Source: Kappaphycus alvarezii (Eukaryota; Rhodophyta; Florideophyceae; Gigartinales; Solieriaceae). From it: a DNA stretch of 64,000 nucleotides. Shown here in pieces: positions 1-11,767 of the stretch. Location of the stretch: positions 1,612,001 to 1,676,000 of the forward strand of contig NADL03000699.1 of assembly GCA_002205965.3 (NCBI GenBank), in the 5' to 3' direction. A program made the translations under genes and the position numbers. The first letter of the stretch is position 1. Each line of letters starts with the position of its first letter. Below the pieces are notes generated by a model, which saw only the letters and a list, made by a program, of their open reading frames with translations, was not told where the DNA came from and searched no databases.

Positions 1-1087
1 CTTATTTGAATCAGATCGGTATGTATCCGAAGACAATGCAAAACGGTTCCATAGTTTTGAGTTGGATAACAGTGGAACTCTTTTTTATCATCGTTACGAT
101 CGTTTGTGTGTTCGCCATCGACGAAAAGACTCGGGTTGTCAGCGTTTACCTGTGTGTTTACGTTGCCTGAAGCAGCTCGATGCAAGGTGTGAGTTCCCCT
201 TTGCCTCTTGTCCTATAGTGCATCTCCTAAAGAAGATTTTAATGCCCTTCTCCTTCTCTTTGCCATGAGTGGAGAATGGAAACAGAAAACTTCTAAACGT
301 ATGTTCCTAGCAATGAATTCCTCCGAGGACTAACTGATCTGGTACCAGACTTCAGTATTTGATGTAAATTCCAGGAAAAATTGTTTACATGGTTTTTTTA
401 TTGAGACAAGTTCAAGAAAACTGCTATATGTGGCATATTTTTACTTAACGTGTCACTTCCTTCAAAAGCATGAAGCATGTTACAGAATTAATGTCTGCTT
501 ATAACAACAGTTGTGTGATATACAGTAACACTTCGACTAAGAAAGTTTGATACCACGGACACAGATCCTGTACTTACGTCTTGAAGGCTTAGTGTCTCTA
601 GTACCATTACAGAAGTACTAGTAGCAATACGGCATAAAAAAGTAGTGGGACATAAAAAAGTAGTGGGATGGCTATAGCATATTTCAGGTTGGCGCCGTAG
701 ACAGTGACTACTAGTATCGTACTGGGTTATTATACTGATTCAGTTCTGTATTAATGGTTCTAGTAAGTTTAAAAAGTTACATATTGTGATATACTGTATA
801 TAAAGCACAAAATGTTCTTCAAATGATCAACATAATAGGTTTGTATATAAATTTAACAAATTTCGTATATAATTGTACATGGTGATTATTTTAATTCAAG
901 GGAATGTGGAAATATGAGTTTTTCAAATGTAATTATTTCTAAGTATCAATGTTCAAATTAAAGCCCCACAAGCAGCGTGCAATAGAGTTCTAATACTTTA
1001 AAAACGAATGGCGCCATTAACATTGAACCTCAGTTAAATGCAACAACCAATTCCGGGAATCAAACAGGAACCTGATTGATTTCTGGT
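1..1087. other. No gene recognised; short tandem repeat inside
   Basis: AT-rich sequence with only short open frames. A 68-codon open frame at 62-268 (+) is Cys-rich but I recognise nothing in it. An 18-bp unit is repeated head to tail at 633-650 and 651-668 (core AAAAAAGTAGTGGGA). I see no other structure. Confidence 0.5.
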
Positions 1088-2170
1088 ACTATTAGGGATA
1101 AAGTTGCAGAGGATGATATCATCGGAATCAATTATTCAAAGATGGAGGTGTGGAGCGACAATAGTGATACTGATGTATCGTGAAAAAAAGTTGGGGCCAA
1201 GAGGATGAAGTTGCGTATGGAAGAAGCAGGTTCTACCACTGGTGCTCACGGGCTGTTGTTGCAGAGACTTTCTCTAGATGGTAAGTTGGCTTTCAACCTC
1301 TGAACTACCTGGGTCTGGACTTGAAGCTATCTTTCAAATATCTTGCCGTAACCTGGAGGAAGCGTTTTTCTCAGCTTTAATAAGATTTTTTGCTAGCCTT
1401 AAAGTCTCAAACAAACGTACTGAATACATAGTAAAATGTGTTATAGGGGAATAAAATGGACAGTAAAGACTAAAATTAGATAAGTTAAAGATAAAAATCT
1501 TTATTTCTCTCTAAAATCTTAGTCTTGGAGATTAAAGCCAAGAATTCGTCTAAAATATCCATACTGCTCACGCAATCCCTGCAAATTAATTCGAACGGCC
1601 CGTCATGATGGATAGCCTCCTTGATCATATCAAGAACCTCCACTATCTCCTTGAGATCCTGTCCTTCCACCTCATTTCCACCAGTAGTGCCCGAAACGAC
1701 GATTGATCCCTACCTCTCCTCTCCGCACTACAATGCGGCGCCCCGCCGTTTTTAACCAGTGGCTAACATAAGTCCCCTAAACTCTCCCCATCTTCTGATG
1801 CGTCTAAATATGCCTCAGCTTCCTCCGGCTCATCTACCTCCTCTTCCTCAACATCCTCTTCTGCCTCTTCGAAGCATTTAAAGAGGACAAGCTCTCAAAC
1901 CCTTTCCGAGTCCATCCTCCCATGGTAGTCTTTCTAGTCGCCTGGTCCATTGGCCATCAATGCCAGGTCTTTGAGGGGACAGTGAGCTCTGGATGCCTTG
2001 GCGATGGTGAGGGACGGGTAGAAGTCGGGTATGTTGACGGCAAAAGGTTTGTGAGACGATGGGGTGGTTGATGGCATTGGTGTTGTTTACAAGACTTTGA
2101 TATCGAAATTTAAATAGGGCATGGAATTCAACACGTTTCACGGCCTTGGACGATATAAAAAATGGGATGT
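1088..2170 (-). mobile_element. Decayed type-2 gypsy LTR (minus strand) with U3 acidic ORF
   Basis: Read on the minus strand, 1088-1460 aligns with the R-U5 half of the intact LTR at 53316-54046: the terminal CCCTATCA-like end, the GACAAAAGTG..ACACCTCC stretch, the AGTCAACTTC hairpin region and the stretch before the TATA box are all recognisable. Upstream of it (higher coordinates) is an acidic open frame homologous to the one inside the LTR at 47751-49305, so this is the same LTR type. It is heavily mutated and no internal element sequence adjoins it. The 5' boundary (high coordinate) is a guess. Confidence 0.7.
1485..2160 (-). pseudogene. Acidic CxxC protein encoded in LTR U3 (decayed copy)
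   Basis: The C-terminal open frame (1485-1670) contains ICRDCVSSMDILDEFL, matching ICGDCLGSMDILEELF near the end of the ORF at 48186-48748. Upstream in minus frames lie a Glu-rich run (about 1800-1880, EEAEED..EEEEVDEPEEAEA) and a segment near 2110-2155 resembling the other copy's N-terminal PRP..LNSIP..PF. Order and spacing are the same: N-terminal Pro/Arg part, acidic centre, CxxC tail. Frameshifts and stops separate the parts. No function is known; the match is to a second copy in this window only, not to a database family. I infer a retrotransposon-borne accessory gene. Confidence 0.6.
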
Positions 2171-3690
2171 GATGTCTTCGCTTTGAGTTTGCATGCGGTC
2201 AAGTCAATAAAAAATATCTGCCTGATAAAATAACGGAACTAATTTGAAAGAAAAAAAGCAGGAAAAAAGCAGAAAAAAATAGCAGATGTGGAAAGATTTC
2301 TTGTTGAAAAAGTACAACAAACTCTTCAAATATAAAATAGAAATTTGATTCGTACATTGAGTTTGAATTCAAAAAGGAAAAGAACTGTTCGAACTTTTTA
2401 ATTGAAGGAATAAACAGGACGATGGGTTTGAGAAAGGAGATTGAAATAATGGATCTTGGGATAAAAAGAACAGAAACTTGTGCAAATGGCCTTTTTCGTA
2501 ATGAAAGGTACCGTAGAACTGCAAATAGTCTTACAATATGTCACCAAAGAGAACTATAGCTCACATTTATCCTGTGTGCGGCAGTAAGTTGTAGCAGAAA
2601 GCTGGGTTGTGCTTGCGAAATTGGGACAATAAATCCTATCCCTTTCTTATCTCTTGCCAACACCCACCCTCCTCCTGTAGTTCATGGCAGCCGCACTTTC
2701 CCGCATGTGACCAACATGGATCTTGTTCCCTATTTCCGAACAACTTTATACCATCCTATCAAACCGATGAAATCGACCTCAGTTATTACAGAATCTTTCC
2801 TCTCGTCTGTTCAAACTTCCTCCGTACTTTCCGGCTGACATTCGTTACTATTCCGTCAAATCGATTCACACACTGCTCTCAATGAAAAAACCTTCCCTTG
2901 CTTAGTTGAACACAAAGATAACCGCTCACCACTTCAACACGAATCCTTCCAGTCCGCTGGTAAACGCCTCTCCTCCCGTCACAAAAAAATTCTCTCTTGT
3001 TCCGGCCAGCAAAAATGAGCTCTCTCCGCCTGGTACTATACGGACCCCATCCTCTGCCCTTAACATAAAATCTCCCCTCCCTCCTGTCACAAGACATAAC
3101 TTCCCATTACAGGTCAACACAATGCACATCTCCGTTTTTCGCAGCAAACACTCCCCCGTCTCCTGTCAATACAAGCTCCGCACCTCCTCCCCTCACGATC
3201 CCACCACTCCCTCTAATAACGAAAAACCATTCCGCTACTCCAGCGGTTGCTTGATAATAACAGTGATGTGGCCACCGGTTTGTCCTCTGCTCATGCAACG
3301 AAGAGCCCGTCCTTCCTCCAACAACTACCGCAAGGACAGCTTCAGCCCCGGCAACCAAAAGTACCCCTTCTCCGCCGAAAACAACCTAAAAACACATTCA
3401 TATACATCAAGGACAAGAGCAAACCTCCTCCCACGAAGATAAGCCCACTTTGTTCCCCAGCAACGAAATTAACGATCACACCCCCTCCTTTTGCCAACGG
3501 AGACACAGGATTTTGCCGCCTCTACGGTCCCTGCCTGTATTTCCGCGAGGTATGAAATTTGGTCAATGCATTTATATCGCATTTATGCAGATATGCAGTA
3601 CTGTACGGGTCATTCGTAAATTTATCCGAACCTATACTGCACAGCAGCAATATTTAAATAGAACTGTGTTTTCCCGTACCAATCACCGAG
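2171..3690. other. No convincing gene; pyrimidine-rich segment
   Basis: From 2600 to 3500 the plus strand is C/T-rich and produces long open frames on both strands, including 178 codons at 2906-3442 (+). Their Ser/Pro/Thr-rich, repetitive composition is what pyrimidine-rich DNA gives by chance, and two opposite-strand frames are equally open, so I do not call a gene. It could be U3-like sequence of the neighbouring LTR. Confidence 0.4.
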
Positions 3691-3730
3691 GAACAACCCT
3701 GGTAGGTGTGACCACTTGCTCGGGTAGGGA

Positions 3731-3782
3731 AGGTAGATCGGGCACCGGACCGGCGCGCTCGCCCATTTCTGGGTTCAAGACC
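3731..3782 (+). promoter_or_regulatory. tRNA-like internal pol III promoter (A and B boxes), SINE head or tRNA relic
   Basis: A perfect B box GGTTCAAGACC (3772-3782) follows an A-box-like AGGTAGATCGGG (3731-3742, 11 of 12 to the consensus) by about 30 bases. The stretch is GC-rich (CACCGGACCGGCGCGCTCGC) in an AT-rich neighbourhood. I cannot fold a full cloverleaf: no 5' acceptor strand pairs with the bases after the T-arm. A tRNA-derived SINE or tRNA pseudogene fits better than a working tRNA. No second copy is visible in the window. Confidence 0.45.
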
Positions 3783-3800
3783 CGATTTCGCTCCAGAACC

Positions 3801-4582
3801 ATTTTTCATCTACTTCAAATGAAACGCAGAAACGTGTATAGTTTTACTTACTGTAATGGAATAAAGGGGAATGAGATATTTATTCTAAATGGTGATGAAA
3901 TGCGTCACTGAATGTAAGAAAGAGTAAATTCTTTTCATAGGGCTTGACCTACTTTTAAAACATGTCGGGTAGTAATGTAATAGAATTCATAGAGAGGGAG
4001 AAAATCTTTAGATTTATTAAAGAAAGGGAATTAAGTGGAATAATTATTAACTATAGAAAAATCGCAAATCTTTTCCAGCTAATTTCTTTTGCTCTAAGCA
4101 GTTTATAATTATTCACTTGCTTTCTTTGATAGTTATCGTTAGGAAGGACTGTTTGCTGTAGGGCTCGACAAGGTCTTGGGCCGTCAATCTAGCAATTGCA
4201 TCCATCCAGACCCCTTTCCGAGCCTGCTGCGCCTCCTATTGCCCTTTTTTAAATTTACGAGCCAGCTTCGTTTCTGCCCTTTGTTCACGCCTATTTTCTT
4301 CCTAACACTTCAGCAGTCCAATAAAATCTTAACGGAATATCTCAGTACACATTGTCGTGTCAACAAATACAGCCTTCACTTTAGGATCAGAAGGAACTTC
4401 CCGCATCATTCGTACAGTATTCATGCTTTTAGGCGGAATAACTTCGTGAACGGATATTATTTCCTGACAGAGACTTGACTTCCGAACACGTTATACTGCT
4501 ACATAATTCCAGTTGAGTGGCCAAGGAACAGCCTTTTTTTACCCGTCCATGATATTTTTCTACGTGATATCCTTCTTAAATC
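3801..4582. other. No gene seen
   Basis: AT-rich sequence with a 100-codon open frame at 4176-4478 (+) that has no recognisable motif. It lies directly 3' of the minus-strand spliced gene and may hold its 3' untranslated region and terminator, but I see no specific signal. Confidence 0.4.
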
Positions 4583-6009
4583 TTACTTCAATTCAATACA
4601 GAACATGTCTTCCACGCAACTTGCCTGCTCTGTTGACAACTGACATCCATAGATTAGCAAAATTTTCATTACGGCCTCATTTGCGTAGTCTTCGAAAGGC
4701 ATAAAACCGATATTCCCAAAGGTTTCAAGCGGTTGCTTGTATGTACTGGCAACGCAACTGTCAAAAATTGTATCCGTCTCATCATCTCAATTGCACTTGA
4801 TAGCAAATGGGAGCGAAATGCATCAAAAAATTTAAAACAAACTCTTCAACAGGATGTAAAGCTCCAATAGATTTGATGAAGAGTGAAACATGTACATCGA
4901 AACTGCCTATATCTCGTCTCTAAAATGCAACCCACCCTTCGGCCATCAAATCAGACACCCTCTCAGTATATATTGCATTACCTTGTCTTGGTTCCTGAAT
5001 CCCTGTGAAAAATCCCGCAGAAGCCACGTATTCTCCTGTACCACTTACGCACAGCAGAACAGATATGAGGTTCACATATTGAAAAGTAACTCTGAGCCAA
5101 GTCGCTTTGGCTCCTACAGATGTGACTACACGCCTCTCTTTCTTTCCAAATAAGTCTCGTCCTGGAGGAAAGCCTGTTTCATACAGAATGTAGGCTTGGT
5201 GAGGGGCCTTGATATTGTAAGTGGTGTACACGAAATCAACTTGCACAAAAAAGTTTGTTAACGTTTCAGCGTCGAAACACTGGATATGGAGCTGATCCAC
5301 GGGAAGAGCAACGTAGGAGCTACGTTTGTCAGAATTGCGTATGGAAAGCTACGAAATGAAAAAAATTAATTTGTTGTAGGCGTGAAGATGCTTTTTCGTT
5401 CCTTTCTAATTCATCATGGTATTGACGTCCAATTATATACAATCCTTCATTTGCAACGAAGTATTCTTTCGCCAGTTTCAGCGAAACACGACCAAAAAAT
5501 TATTTTTCTTGTTCCAACGAGAAAATTGTCGCATGGTTCGGTCTTTCCGAGGTTACAAAGAAAGAATCTTTCTTTTTTGCCTTATCAATGATTCTTCTCG
5601 TTTGTTTCAGTCCTGCAAACTTGATTTAGGCATCTTGAAGAGTCCGTTGCTCTTCGTGACACAGACTCTCCTACAATGCTCAACCGCTCGGGTTTTTGCG
5701 AGTGCTTCGAGCAAGGCGTTGTGAGACTTCATGGCCATCTTCTTCGTCACGAAAAGGGAATTTGTCACTGCTGTGATCATACTTGTATCCTAATTTGAAG
5801 GTGAAGGGATCAAAGAAGAAGCAACCAATAGATTTTGTCGTGTCTACCCAGGATAAAGCATTAGTTAAACCAATAGTTGCAGTTGGATAACTGCTTGATG
5901 TCTGTGATTGAAATATTGATTTATTGCAAATTTTTGAAAGTACTATTACCTATTACCAGTTTTCCAGGATAACTGTTGGAAGGTGCAAATTGGGCAGTTT
6001 GGGCCCCAT
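4583..6009 (-). CDS. Probable five-exon gene, product unknown
   Basis: Coding-like minus-strand frames join through GT-AG introns in consistent phase. Proposed exons: 6009-5957, 5890-5685, 5612-5441, 5319-4982, 4785-4583; introns of 66, 72, 121 and 196 bases. The exons sum to 972 bases, divisible by three, giving about 323 residues from the ATG at 6009 (MGPKLPNLHLP) to TAA at 4583-4585. Splicing removes three or more in-frame stops; the donor AAG|GTAATG at 4981 is near consensus. One TAA remains in exon 3 (near 5501), which I cannot splice out, so it is either decayed, mis-sequenced or my model is wrong there. Exon 4 is the longest (about 113 codons) and contains LPVDQLHIQCFDAETL and a hydrophobic stretch LISVLLCVSG. 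I recognise no family. Further coding-like pieces upstream may be extra 5' exons. Confidence 0.5.
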
Positions 6010-6289
6010 TTCTCCGATTTAAATCCTTTTTTCCCAGTATTCATGGTAGAAACTCCATTGTAAAGGTTTTAGAAAGGTTTAGCGGTCTAGGCACGGTTAA
6101 TTGCAGATCTAGGCGCTTGTATAGATAAGTTACTTGCAAGTATGAGGTAATTTTCCGCAAAATTGTTCAAAACTGTTTTGAATTCTAGGTTTCATCACGG
6201 GGAATAGTTTTCAATTTCCCACAAACAGCTCCTGCACTGTTAGCAGTTACTTTTTTTTATAAATTCACTGGAGGTGCTCGACTTCCTAT

Positions 6290-7779
6290 TTTCCGTACAA
6301 ATCAGTGTCTCCGGATATAGAATAAGACGTTTTCGACCAACTCGTAATTTCCGGAACAATTAAAGAAGGACTGCGGTCTCTCTTATCATCATCTTTATGG
6401 GTGTTTTTTGTTTCCTGCCAACAGAAATGCTTGATTCTCGCTTTTTAAGAGCCACAGCAGCTAAGACATCAAATTGAGATGTTCATTACTTGTTGGATAC
6501 CTCAGAAGCGACAAAAACGTTACTAGGACTTCCAAAGTCTTCGTGTCCAACGACATGAGGTTTTTTACTAATAGCGGGGGTGTAGACCTCGATTTTTTCC
6601 GCAATACTCCGGTTTTCAGCTTCTGAAAATTTTTTCTTCGCAGCCATCCTCTGTCTATAGGTTCGAATTCTCCCCTATTTCTTTTTGATTTCATTCATGA
6701 GATGAATAAGGTAACGTAGTGATAGCTCGTGCTACGAGATGAAGGAAAACATGGGACAGTTTATATCTATGCCCACGATTTTGGTTACCGAAAAGGGTTG
6801 CTTCTCAACTTTCAGCACTCTATCATGCATTCAAAGCGAGATACTAGGCATACGTAAGTGGATGAAAATAATGAATTTTTCAATTTATCCCTCCCTTCAT
6901 TTTTAGCTATAATTTAATCTCCTAGTGCCACAACGACGACGAGTTGTTCATGTGATATCCATCTCAAATTATAGGCAGTGCTGACCAGACTGATTCTGAG
7001 TTCACGAGAATGACTTTTGTTTCAGTTCAACATGCAGTTGCCGCCAATTTGTTTGGCAATCTGTAAACGATGCACTTCTTGGACTTTGCGGAGAATGCGA
7101 AGAGAGGTTAGAACGGATGATGTTACGGATAGCTGACTTTTCTTTGTTTTAAATAACGATTACATTCCGGTAATCTGTGGTTTCTCTGGTACCAGAGATG
7201 ATGGAGAAGATGATTTTAATCGTTACACGTGGACTTTATGGAGGAAAAGTAGAGAATAGATCAACACTGACGGTATATTCAGGTCTCTTCCGAGTCTACA
7301 ACAATTTCGTCACCACTTCTCAGAAAACCCTGAAGATTGCTCCGGAAATGGACCATATAATTTCTTCTTGATGCATTTGAGTCGGGCCCTTGACAAGATG
7401 AGAACGTCCATGTCTTTCTTGAGATAAGTTTCTCTTTCGTTCAAACTCACGGTCGAGAGCTTTTTATCGATTTAGGCAGAAATGTAAAATGATGACTTTG
7501 TAGTTGAGAATATGTTAAGAGATAGTACTAAGGCTGTTAAAGCGTAAATGTCCAATATTTTTGGTTCAAAACCACAGCTCCAGAGTCATTCGTTGAATCA
7601 AACTGGACAAGGATCCACTTTGCCAGAAACCTTGATGATTCAAAAAGGTCGTTATTCGTCGATTTCATGTATGTTGAGAATGCGTAAGAAGTGCGAAGCC
7701 CGACTTTGTCAACATCGATAAACGATATGTTAGTATTCACTTTACTTTCAGAATACGATTGAATTGTACAATGATGCAA
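6290..7779 (-). other. Coding-like minus-strand pieces upstream of the spliced gene
   Basis: Three separate minus-strand stretches look translated: 7537-7779 (80 codons from ATG, begins MHHCTIQSYSESK), about 6750-6830 (VEKQPFSVTKIVGIDINCP) and 6461-6694 (basic N-terminus, then TKTLEVLVTFLSLLRYP). A further frame near 6300-6420 follows an acceptor-like TTGGCAG and is Asp/Lys-rich. They could be exons of one gene, or 5' exons of the gene at 4583-6009. I could not build an in-phase model and recognise no domain. AT content is lower than in the flanks. Confidence 0.3.
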
Positions 7780-10689
7780 AGAACCTTTGGAGAGTTTTAA
7801 TGAGGGTTAGAGGAGCGCGTAGGTCAGTGGAAAATTGCAGACCACTTAATGAAAAAATTATTTCACCTCATGTCAGTCTACAGGCTCAGAATGTCACTAA
7901 TAGAGCTAATATACAGTCACATCTGTTATATTTATTTAGGCATAACTTTTACATTTCTAAATCTCAATTTTAATGATTAATTTAAGAATTAAGTCCGTTA
8001 GGCATTGGAGAATATCAATTCATTGATGAAATTATTTAAGATGAACTATTTTTTAGAAGCAATACATCCTTTGGTAGAGAGAAATGACGGATTAGTTCCG
8101 ACATTTTTGAATAAAATTGGAGATGAAGATTAGTTTTAAAGCAAAAAATGTTGAAACTTGGACTATATTGGTAGTGCTGGGTTGATATTAAATGTTTTTT
8201 CTGTATTTATATTAAGTCGAATATAAATCGATAGAAAAAAAGAATATCACTCAAGCGGTTAGGGAGACACCTTTTCAGGGGTGGGTGGTAAATTACTAAG
8301 TTTTGTAAGATATAAAATGAATGGGAATTGAACTAAATATAATACAATTGAAACCACTGGATTTTTTTTATTCATGTTTATTTGCTTGTAGAAAATATTT
8401 GGAGCAGCTAATAAAAATTAAGCAAATTTTTAATGAGTTTTATAATTATTATTAAAACTATCGGCCTGATTTCTTATATGTTTACGGAAGCATATAATTA
8501 TTTTCAAGAAATAGATCCCCAACAGTTATGTGAAAATTTCCCGTTCTTATACTCCATTAGATTGATTTTGACCTTGGAGCTGTACATATGTGACACGTTT
8601 TCTTAATGAATGCCTCAAAAAACAACTGTAGTCTACTGATATTCATATTAATAATTGTATTTTGGTGGTAAAGAGTCCAATAATTTCTTCTACTTTGAGC
8701 CTTTTACAGGAGGATTATAAAAGTTCTAAAGCATTAAATTTATTCACTACTGTTCAGTTTCTTATAAAATTTTATAGTGATTACTGAAAATGATGAGTTT
8801 TAAGTATTCATTGATTCTCATGAGATGAAGAATATGATTAAAATATTCCTTTTGTTGTTGTATAACACATTTTTTCTATTTTAAATATCTTTGAACTATC
8901 TTCAAGAAATATGTGACGAACTTTGAGACCCATTTAGTTAGAGAAACAACTATCAATGATTACCCAAATATTCCAGGAGGGAAATAGGAATTTAAACAAA
9001 TGAAAAAGCCATTAAAATCCATCTCTCGAAAAAACATTTCATACTCTTGATCCGAATGTGAACATTGGAAAGAATAGAGAAATTTAAGTAAACATGATTA
9101 CTTCTTACAAAAGGTGTTCATTAGAAGAATAGCTTTGATTTTAGCTCCTGCGTTATTTTTCTGGAAAAATCATCTACGGTAATTATGGGATTTACTTAAG
9201 ATGCATACTGGTTTTAAAAAGTCTTTGGATGTTTTGAATAGTTTAATAAAATATATACGTAAATCTTATATTAAAATTAAATCTCCGCTTTGCATTCAGT
9301 CATATGCACGATAAAAAGATTTAAAAATTATAGTGGACCACTAAATATTTTTATTCTTAAGTAACGAGGATATTTTTAATCCCTCTTCTATGTAACAATT
9401 TGGATATTCTAGATACCATTGATACACATTATTACAGTTTTCAACGTTTTAAATATTTCTGCCCTGTCATGCCACATAATGGTGACTTTATTACTGATCA
9501 ATATTTGCAATATAATATTTAAACGTCAACTTCATGTACCAGAAAATGTCTAAATCGCTGTAACCATTACAGAAAAAACTAAAGGCGACTTCGAATGAAA
9601 GTTTATGATTCAGATCGGGAAATTTTCTACCTTGAAACTCAATGAAGTATAAATGCATCGATCAAAGTTATTTCTGTAAGAAAGCGTTCATGATTAAATT
9701 ATATTTCGTATTTGTCAGCCTAAACAAAAAAGGTAGCCGAAATATAAAGAATTGACCTATTTAACTTGTAGATCTAAAAATTTGCTTACGTATAACAGCG
9801 AATCTTGAGTCAAATAACTAAAATTTACTCGGAAAACAAGAAAACAAAAATAGTTTTCAGAACCGTGAAGTACTTCACTCTCTGTGAACAAAGTACTGCA
9901 AATTATTTTAGTTCTATCTTACGGATTGAGTCATCCATGAAAAACTAAAAAGATTATATACAACTTTTACTAAATTTCTAAAATTTTTTGAATTTTCACC
10001 ATGACATTTTGACGGAATTACGAATTTGTACTTCTTTTAATGGTACAGTAGTCGGAAAAATAAATTAATTTTTAAGAGTAAAAAGATAGAGTAAATTTAT
10101 TGATGCAATTTTAGTGTTCAGAATATTTCAGGCTAGAGGTTACGGCTTTCGGACTTAAATTTACAGTTCTTTAGCACTTACCAAAGGCAGACACGATATG
10201 CTCGTTCTTCTCGTAACTATCCAAGAAAATATCAAGCCTTATTATAATTATGAGCTCCTATCAAATATGACTTCTACATACATGAAATAGTATAATCTCT
10301 TTTAGATCGTCCTGTCCTCTATTTTGTTGCAACAGTGGTCGTAGCTTGCACGGAGGCTCCGGAAGGTACAATTATTTTTCTGCCAAAGAAGCCAGATTGA
10401 ACCTTGTAGTACGAAAAGTCAAATTTTCAAATTTCAAGATGATTCAAGGGATCACTCGGTTTTTATTTCCGGTAAAACGGACATAACGTAAACGTGCTGC
10501 TTATAGTTAAACTAGCATCTGTCAAGAATCCTAATCAGAGCCAGTGCCAGTGCAATCATAAACATTTTCGCCCGTAAGGTGAAGATTCAGCCCATAGTTG
10601 GCACAAACGGAATGATCACTGCGCCAATTCCCCCAGCATAGGTCAGCGGATCAAAGTCGTATGTTGGAGGTCTACAGTCATCACAGCGG
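7780..10689. other. AT-rich gene-poor region
   Basis: About 2.9 kb of strongly AT-rich DNA. No open frame above about 70 codons, no repeats shared with the rest of the window, and no RNA gene that I can see. It may be intergenic or very old transposon sequence. Confidence 0.5.
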
Positions 10690-10861
10690 GGAAAATTGCA
10701 GATAATATTGGAACTACTCTTCATATCTGCTACAGGATTGAGAACGGATTTCTACCTCCTCTGTCTTAAACTCTCAACCGTTTCCCCCATTTGTAGGCAA
10801 TATAACAAGGGATGTAAATGGGATTTTTTTACTGCCAGAGGTGCAAGGTTAAGGTTCCTAC

Positions 10862-11266
10862 TTATTTCCATTCAGAATATGTTGCAAGATCTACAGTACG
10901 AGTAAATGAGCATTTACTCCAAAAAAAAGTAGCTGGTAGCTTAATAAACAAGGACGCAGGATTGAAAGCCATGAATATGACTCCTTCTCTACGTAGAATA
11001 ACCCTCACCCTGGAGTAATGGTCCAAGGCTTGACTGGCGACTGATGGTAATAATTCCTTGATATTGGAAAACGAAACAAGGTGCCCCCCTCCGAACGCGG
11101 AGAGAGGAACTGGGACGAGACTGCTTGTACTGTATAATATGACTTCAAACCGTTGGTATTCTCGGGTCCTATCAGAAATGGCTACAGTTAAGCTCCTGAG
11201 GTCGTTTAAGGTTCTCATTCTTAGATGAGAACATATCGGCTTTTTGTTGCTGTTCGAATCAGACAC
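10862..11266 (-). CDS. Open frame of 134 codons, possible exon, unknown
   Basis: Minus-strand ATG frame MSDSNSNKKPICSHLRMRTL.., mixed composition, ending EWK-stop. The composition is not low-complexity and it contains SLVPVPLSAFGGGHLVSF and a basic RVRVILRREG. A second minus frame at about 10590-10680 (YDFDPLTYAGGIGAVIIPF, hydrophobic) follows an acceptor-like CTGTAG and could be a downstream exon, but I could not match splice phases. No family recognised. It may equally be chance. Confidence 0.25.
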   Translation of the reverse strand: MSDSNSNKKPICSHLRMRTLNDLRSLTVAISDRTREYQRFEVILYSTSSLVPVPLSAFGGGHLVSFSNIKELLPSVASQALDHYSRVRVILRREGVIFMAFNPASLFIKLPATFFWSKCSFTRTVDLATYSEWK

Positions 11267-11767
11267 GACAAGGGGATGTTCTTGTCCAATTACAAAACTT
11301 CACAGTTCGAATCAGAGAAAGGAGTTTCTCCCTTCGATTCTCAATTAAAACAACGTACTTTTATAGATATCCACTTTGTACCCATCCCAATTAATTCCAG
11401 TTAGTGAGCTTACAGAATTGTACATCACAGTATAAGAGTAAGAGCAATTCACAGTAAGTAAAGTCACACACAGAAACATCGAAAAGAAGAATTATAACGC
11501 AGACCCAATTTGGCTTATATCTACTCATACCTCCGAAGGAAGCAATATCCCTCGCCGGGGTCGTTTTCTATACGGCGTCAATACCGTGATCTACAGGCGA
11601 AAAATCCCGGGATCAGCTCGGATGTGTCGGACAGAAGGCGTAATCCCACATCAGCCGTCCCATAAAGCCGGCTCTGGATCTGGGGCAGTTATACCTGCCT
11701 ACGGAGAACTTTGACAGTTATAACTGGTCTGTTCGCAAATGCACAAGTCAAGCTTAGTTAGGCAAAA

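Noticed and set aside
2906..3442. 178-codon plus frame, Ser/Pro/Thr-rich
   Set aside because: Lies in pyrimidine-rich DNA with equally open opposite frames; no domain and no homologue in the window.
5441..6009. Ciliate-like code or 15-base introns to explain in-frame TAA, TAG and TGA
   Set aside because: Ordinary GT-AG introns of 66 and 72 bases in correct phase remove nearly all of the stops; the retroelement and LPMO frames use the standard code. Only one TAA stays unexplained.
6659..6669. B-box-like GGTTCGAATTC
   Set aside because: One mismatch, no A box, and it lies in a coding-like minus-strand frame.
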